In this document: in pieces, positions 60,804-64,000 of the stretch
Position numbering within the stretch: position 1 is the first letter of the stretch
Layout: each line of letters begins with the position of its first letter
Source of the DNA: Bacteroidota bacterium
GTDB taxonomy: Bacteria > Bacteroidota > Bacteroidia > NS11-12g > UBA955
Direction of reading: 5' to 3'
Assembly (NCBI GenBank): GCA_027621365.1
Contig: JAQCBH010000010.1
Coordinates: 23,387-87,386 of the forward strand
DNA length: 64,000 nucleotides
Program-made: the position numbers and the translations under genes
The notes under the pieces: model-generated
Told to the model about the DNA's origin: nothing
The model's input: the letters and a program-made list of their open reading frames with translations, nothing else
Databases searched by the model: none

Positions 60804-61709
60804 ATGAAAAACCGCAGCATCACTCGTCATCAGTTGGATTGTTTGGACGCCTTGGTTCGGCATCAATCGTTTGCGGTGGCCGCTGAACATTTGCTCATTT
60901 CTCAGCCTGCTTTGACCATGCAGATCCAAAAGTTGGAGTCTCTGTGTGGCTTTTCTCTGGTTGATCGACATACCAAACCTTTGCAGTTGACCGACAATGC
61001 TCAAGTGATCATGCCCATAGTTCATCAATTATTGAATTCCTTTTCGGAATTGGACGACAGCATTGGTGGCGTTCAAAATCGATTGGAGGGAGAGCTGCGT
61101 TTGGGGGTCATTCCGACCATCGCTCCTTATTATATGCCCGATGTTGTCGGACCTTTTGTCAATGCCAACCCCATGGTGCGGCTTCAGGTTCGGGAGATGA
61201 CCACCGAAAAAGTATTGGAAGCCCTTCAAGTGGGTGACATAGATTTGGGTGTGGTTGCCTTACCTATGGCGCAAGACTGCAGTTCTTTTGAGACGCATGC
61301 TTTGTTTTATGAAGCCTTGTGGGTATACCACAGTGGCCAGCCCGATTTGCTGGATAGGTCCTATTTGGAGCTATCGGAATTGGATAATTACACCACGTTT
61401 TTGCTGAGCGAGGGTCATTGCCTACGCGATCATGTTTTAATGATCTGCGGTCCGAGAAGTTTGACCCAATCCAAGGGTTTGGAATATCAATCAGGTAGTT
61501 TGGAAACCCTTATTCACTTGGTTGATCAATACGGCGGATTGACCGTAATTCCGGAAATGACGCGAAAGCGAATGAGCGAAGAACAGCGGTCGCGAACCTT
61601 AGCTTTGGATGCCTCCGGATCTTTTCGTTCTATTGTCATTATTCATCGCAAAACAGGCTACAAAAAACGATTGGTTTTAGCCTTCAACCGAGTTGCTAAG
61701 AACTTGTAA
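60804..61709 (+). CDS. oxyR: Hydrogen peroxide sensor OxyR (LysR family)
   Basis: 301 residues. LysR-type winged helix (HQLDCLDALVRHQSFAVAAEHLLISQPALTMQIQKLE) and effector domain. The redox switch is GHCLRDHVLMIC with Cys206 and Cys215, spacing nine as in the Cys199-Cys208 pair of E. coli OxyR. Divergent from the peroxiredoxin operon, which it probably activates on peroxide. Confidence 0.94.
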   Translation: MKNRSITRHQLDCLDALVRHQSFAVAAEHLLISQPALTMQIQKLESLCGFSLVDRHTKPLQLTDNAQVIMPIVHQLLNSFSELDDSIGGVQNRLEGELRLGVIPTIAPYYMPDVVGPFVNANPMVRLQVREMTTEKVLEALQVGDIDLGVVALPMAQDCSSFETHALFYEALWVYHSGQPDLLDRSYLELSELDNYTTFLLSEGHCLRDHVLMICGPRSLTQSKGLEYQSGSLETLIHLVDQYGGLTVIPEMTRKRMSEEQRSRTLALDASGSFRSIVIIHRKTGYKKRLVLAFNRVAKNL

Positions 61710-61834
61710 TTCATAGTTTTGCGTTTGATACCAAAAAAATTTCAATTTTTTTTGGGGGGTAAGGCCGAAAAAGGTGTTTTGTATCTTATTGTATACACTT
61801 TACATCATGCAAATTTTTTGGGACTCTTATCGCT

Positions 61835-61842
61835 TATTTTTG
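61835..61842 (+). promoter_or_regulatory. Candidate -7 element for the SprB-like adhesin
   Basis: TATTTTTG 53 bases before ATG 61896. A leader of this length is unusual for this window, and several T-rich tracts nearby make the call uncertain. Confidence 0.4.
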
Positions 61843-61895
61843 TAGGAGATTCAGTGTATCTAAATTAATAGTCATACCTGGATATCAGAGATTCT

Positions 61896-64000
61896 ATGAA
61901 AATATCATTTGCATCCATCAAGCGAGTTTTCCTCGCAACATTGATCGGAACAGTGGCCTCCGGCGTTTCGTCACAGTCACTTTCTCAAACCACTTTCAGT
62001 CACTTCGAAAATCTTACAGATGTAGCTACCCTAACGGCTACCGGCACAACCGGTACTTTGTCGTGGGCGGTTAGTGGAACCGATGGCTCATTATTTAGCA
62101 TCAACTCTTCGACCGGTGCTCTGGCCTTTGCGTCAGCGCCCGATTACGAGAACCCTACTGACAATGACGTCAACAATGTATATGCCATTACCATTGATTT
62201 GACTGATGGAAACGGTACCACTTCACATTCTGTAAGCGTGACGGTGACCAACACATTTGAGTTGGCCAATGAGTGTCCCACCATCACCAAGAAAAACAAT
62301 GGCTCCCTGAAATCGGGTCCTTATGTATGGACCTACGCCCAGGATAGCTTGTTGTATTCAACCGGTTCGGGAAGTTTGGAAATGCAGTTTCCGGCGGGTA
62401 CACCGCATTGGGACATTCCCAATATCGCTGCTTATTACACGAAAGGCATTAAAACCTGGACCTCTGACTTTGATCATCCATTGGTTTTGGCTTCAACCGG
62501 TTTTGACAGCAGCGCTTCTCAAAAGGTCTATTACAACTTTTTTTCATCTTCGGGAAGTTCGAATCTGGGTAATAACAACATCCTGACTCTTGAGTTTTCA
62601 GACAGCGTATTTGCTTCTCGAGCAAGCCGCAAAACCTATTCTCGTCTCTGCGGCTACGACTTGAGCGGTGCTTCACCGACAGCGATTCCTGTTCCAAATA
62701 TCATCACGCCTTATTTGCCCGATTCACTGAGCGATTGTGCAGGTGCAAATCGAACTATTCAGGTGTATGCAACTGTAGGAACTTCGGGCAATACTTTAGC
62801 CTATCAGTGGTACAAGAATGGCACGCTGATTTCAGGCTCGATTTATGATACCCTGCAATTGAACAATGTCACATCATCCACAGCTGGTACTTATTACTGC
62901 ATTGTAGCTGAGGTTGATACCAATAGTGATACTTTGGTTTGTAATAGCAGCAACGATTGTATTTACACCTTGTTGACTTCACCTTCTGTTAGTGTGAGTC
63001 CTGCATCAGCCACCATTGTCTCTGGTTATTCTGCGTCATTGACTGCTTCTGGAGCTAACACCTATGCCTGGTCTCCTGCTACAGGGTTGAGTGCCACCAC
63101 GGGTGCTAGTGTTACTGCATCTCCAACTACCACTACTACTTATACGGTAACGGGTACTGGATCGAATGGATGTACCGCTGACACAACTGTGGTGGTTACC
63201 GTGACTCCTGCACTCTCTGTTTCTGCAGGTATAGCGTTTAATAACGTATGTAACGGTGCTTCAGCCGGTAGCATTTCGGTTTATCCCGCAGGTGGTGCTG
63301 TTTCCTATTCCTACTCTGCCATTGACCCAAGCAATAACAGCCTGACAGCTTCTAGCTCTAGCAACGATAGTGCTGTGTTCTCAAGCTTGGCTGCTGGTGC
63401 ATACCAAGTTGTTGTTACTGACAACAATAGCGATACTGCATCTGTTTGGATGACGGTCAGTCAGCCGAGTGCGTTGAGTGCGAGCATCTCATCTGCGAAT
63501 ACAGTTAACGTAGCTTGTAAAGGAGATTCTACAGCAACTGCTGAGGCAACAGTGTCAGGGGGAACGTCTCCGTATACATATTCATGGAATTCTAATCCCG
63601 TTCAAACAACAATCAAAGCAATTGGTTTAAAAGCGGGTTCTTACACAATCACTATTACCGATGCCAACAGTTGTCAAACAACGGCATCTGTAACTATTAC
63701 AGAACCAAGTAGTGTTTTAGGAATTACAATAGCCTCCCAAATTAACCTAGTTTGTGCTACTGATAATAATGCCACAATTCAGGTTTCTGGAACAGGTGGT
63801 ACCACACCATATCAATATCAACTCAATGGAGGGACACTGCAAACCAGCACTACTTTTTCAGGACTTTCAAAGCAGGCATATGTACTTGGTATTCAAGACA
63901 TTAATGGTTGTACTGATACGGTTCACGCAAACATCACCCACCTTGACAACGTCAATCCCACCGCGTCTGCTCGCAACAATACTGTGTATTTGAATGCTGC
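61896..64000 (+). CDS. SprB-repeat/Ig-like cell-surface adhesin, N-terminal part (cut by window edge)
   Basis: Continuous open frame from ATG 61896 to base 64000 (over 700 residues) that runs beyond the window. Signal-type N-terminus (MKISFASIKRVFLATLIG) is followed by a cadherin-like segment (DYENPTDNDVNNVYAIT, residues 80-115), a beta domain, an Ig-like part (YQWYKNGT), two HYR-like Ser/Thr-rich blocks, then SprB repeats: CKGDSTATAEATVSGGTSPYTYSWN...AGSYTITITDANSC and a related one. Ends with a new domain (NVNPTASARNNTVYLNAA). Such giant proteins are carried by the T9SS to the surface and can be gliding adhesins. It is more Ser/Thr-rich and AT-richer than its neighbours. Confidence 0.88.
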   Translation, partial: MKISFASIKRVFLATLIGTVASGVSSQSLSQTTFSHFENLTDVATLTATGTTGTLSWAVSGTDGSLFSINSSTGALAFASAPDYENPTDNDVNNVYAITIDLTDGNGTTSHSVSVTVTNTFELANECPTITKKNNGSLKSGPYVWTYAQDSLLYSTGSGSLEMQFPAGTPHWDIPNIAAYYTKGIKTWTSDFDHPLVLASTGFDSSASQKVYYNFFSSSGSSNLGNNNILTLEFSDSVFASRASRKTYSRLCGYDLSGASPTAIPVPNIITPYLPDSLSDCAGANRTIQVYATVGTSGNTLAYQWYKNGTLISGSIYDTLQLNNVTSSTAGTYYCIVAEVDTNSDTLVCNSSNDCIYTLLTSPSVSVSPASATIVSGYSASLTASGANTYAWSPATGLSATTGASVTASPTTTTTYTVTGTGSNGCTADTTVVVTVTPALSVSAGIAFNNVCNGASAGSISVYPAGGAVSYSYSAIDPSNNSLTASSSSNDSAVFSSLAAGAYQVVVTDNNSDTASVWMTVSQPSALSASISSANTVNVACKGDSTATAEATVSGGTSPYTYSWNSNPVQTTIKAIGLKAGSYTITITDANSCQTTASVTITEPSSVLGITIASQINLVCATDNNATIQVSGTGGTTPYQYQLNGGTLQTSTTFSGLSKQAYVLGIQDINGCTDTVHANITHLDNVNPTASARNNTVYLNA

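Overview
This window is a gene-dense chromosomal segment (no gene-free stretch longer than about 200 bases, no tRNA, rRNA or CRISPR seen) from a member of the Bacteroidota, most likely a marine-type Flavobacteriales lineage of roughly balanced GC content. The evidence is a type IX secretion C-terminal signal, a GldH lipoprotein, a SprB-repeat adhesin, families largely confined to the phylum (DUF4286, DUF3822, GNAT/deacetylase pair), an almost complete lack of Shine-Dalgarno sequences, and many copies of the Bacteroidetes -7 promoter element TAnnTTTG directly in front of start codons. The exact genus cannot be read from the sequence.

Layout. 1-1.9 kb: start of nusB, purQ and an NAD-dependent epimerase. 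1.9-5.9 kb: a repeat-containing lipoprotein and a large exported coiled-coil protein, both unrecognised. 6-9.3 kb: aroQ, then a four-gene operon (TerB-like/zinc-ribbon protein, SPFH-GYF protein, PH-domain protein, small membrane protein). 9.3-11.7 kb: an AT-richer exported protein with MORN-like repeats. 11.7-16 kb: gmd-fcl for GDP-L-fucose and a deacetylase/acetyltransferase pair for surface glycans. 16-19.4 kb: menA, menC and an rRNA/tRNA m5C methyltransferase. 19.4-24.9 kb: an RluB-type pseudouridine synthase with a long Arg-rich repeat tail, gapA, ssb, DUF3822-rsmD-coaD. 24.9-28.1 kb: SDR, mnmH, DUF4286, purS, a GyrI-like lipoprotein and a 58-residue GldL-like protein. 28.1-37.7 kb: LD-carboxypeptidase, gtrA, ricT-like gene, Spy-like protein, Lhr-type helicase, a MazEF-like pair, pth, comB-like gene, DUF2461 and a DNA-binding regulator. 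37.9-45 kb: a 1374-residue T9SS-exported lipase-like/beta-helix protein, a beta-CASP nuclease-like protein, lpxK and gldH. 45-50.7 kb: asnS, rpoN, crotonase, B12-binding domain, NUDIX and pyrE. 50.8-54.5 kb: phosphate module (OprO/P-like porin, Pit transporter, DUF47 partner). 54.6-59.5 kb: carB, rbfA, LolC/E-like permease. 59.5-61.7 kb: peroxide module (2-Cys peroxiredoxin, thioredoxin, small protein, divergent oxyR). The last 2.1 kb is the beginning of a giant SprB-repeat adhesin that runs off the window.

Taken together most genes are housekeeping (purine, pyrimidine, menaquinone, CoA, lipid A, ribosome maturation). The unusual parts are a transcription-start architecture in which TAnnTTTG sits exactly four bases before the start codon of about a dozen genes (implying leaderless mRNAs), a pyrE/NUDIX pair whose start codons overlap on a CATG with each promoter lying inside the other gene, a porin with a clear signal peptide but no ATG/GTG/TTG in front of it, and several lineage-specific surface proteins.
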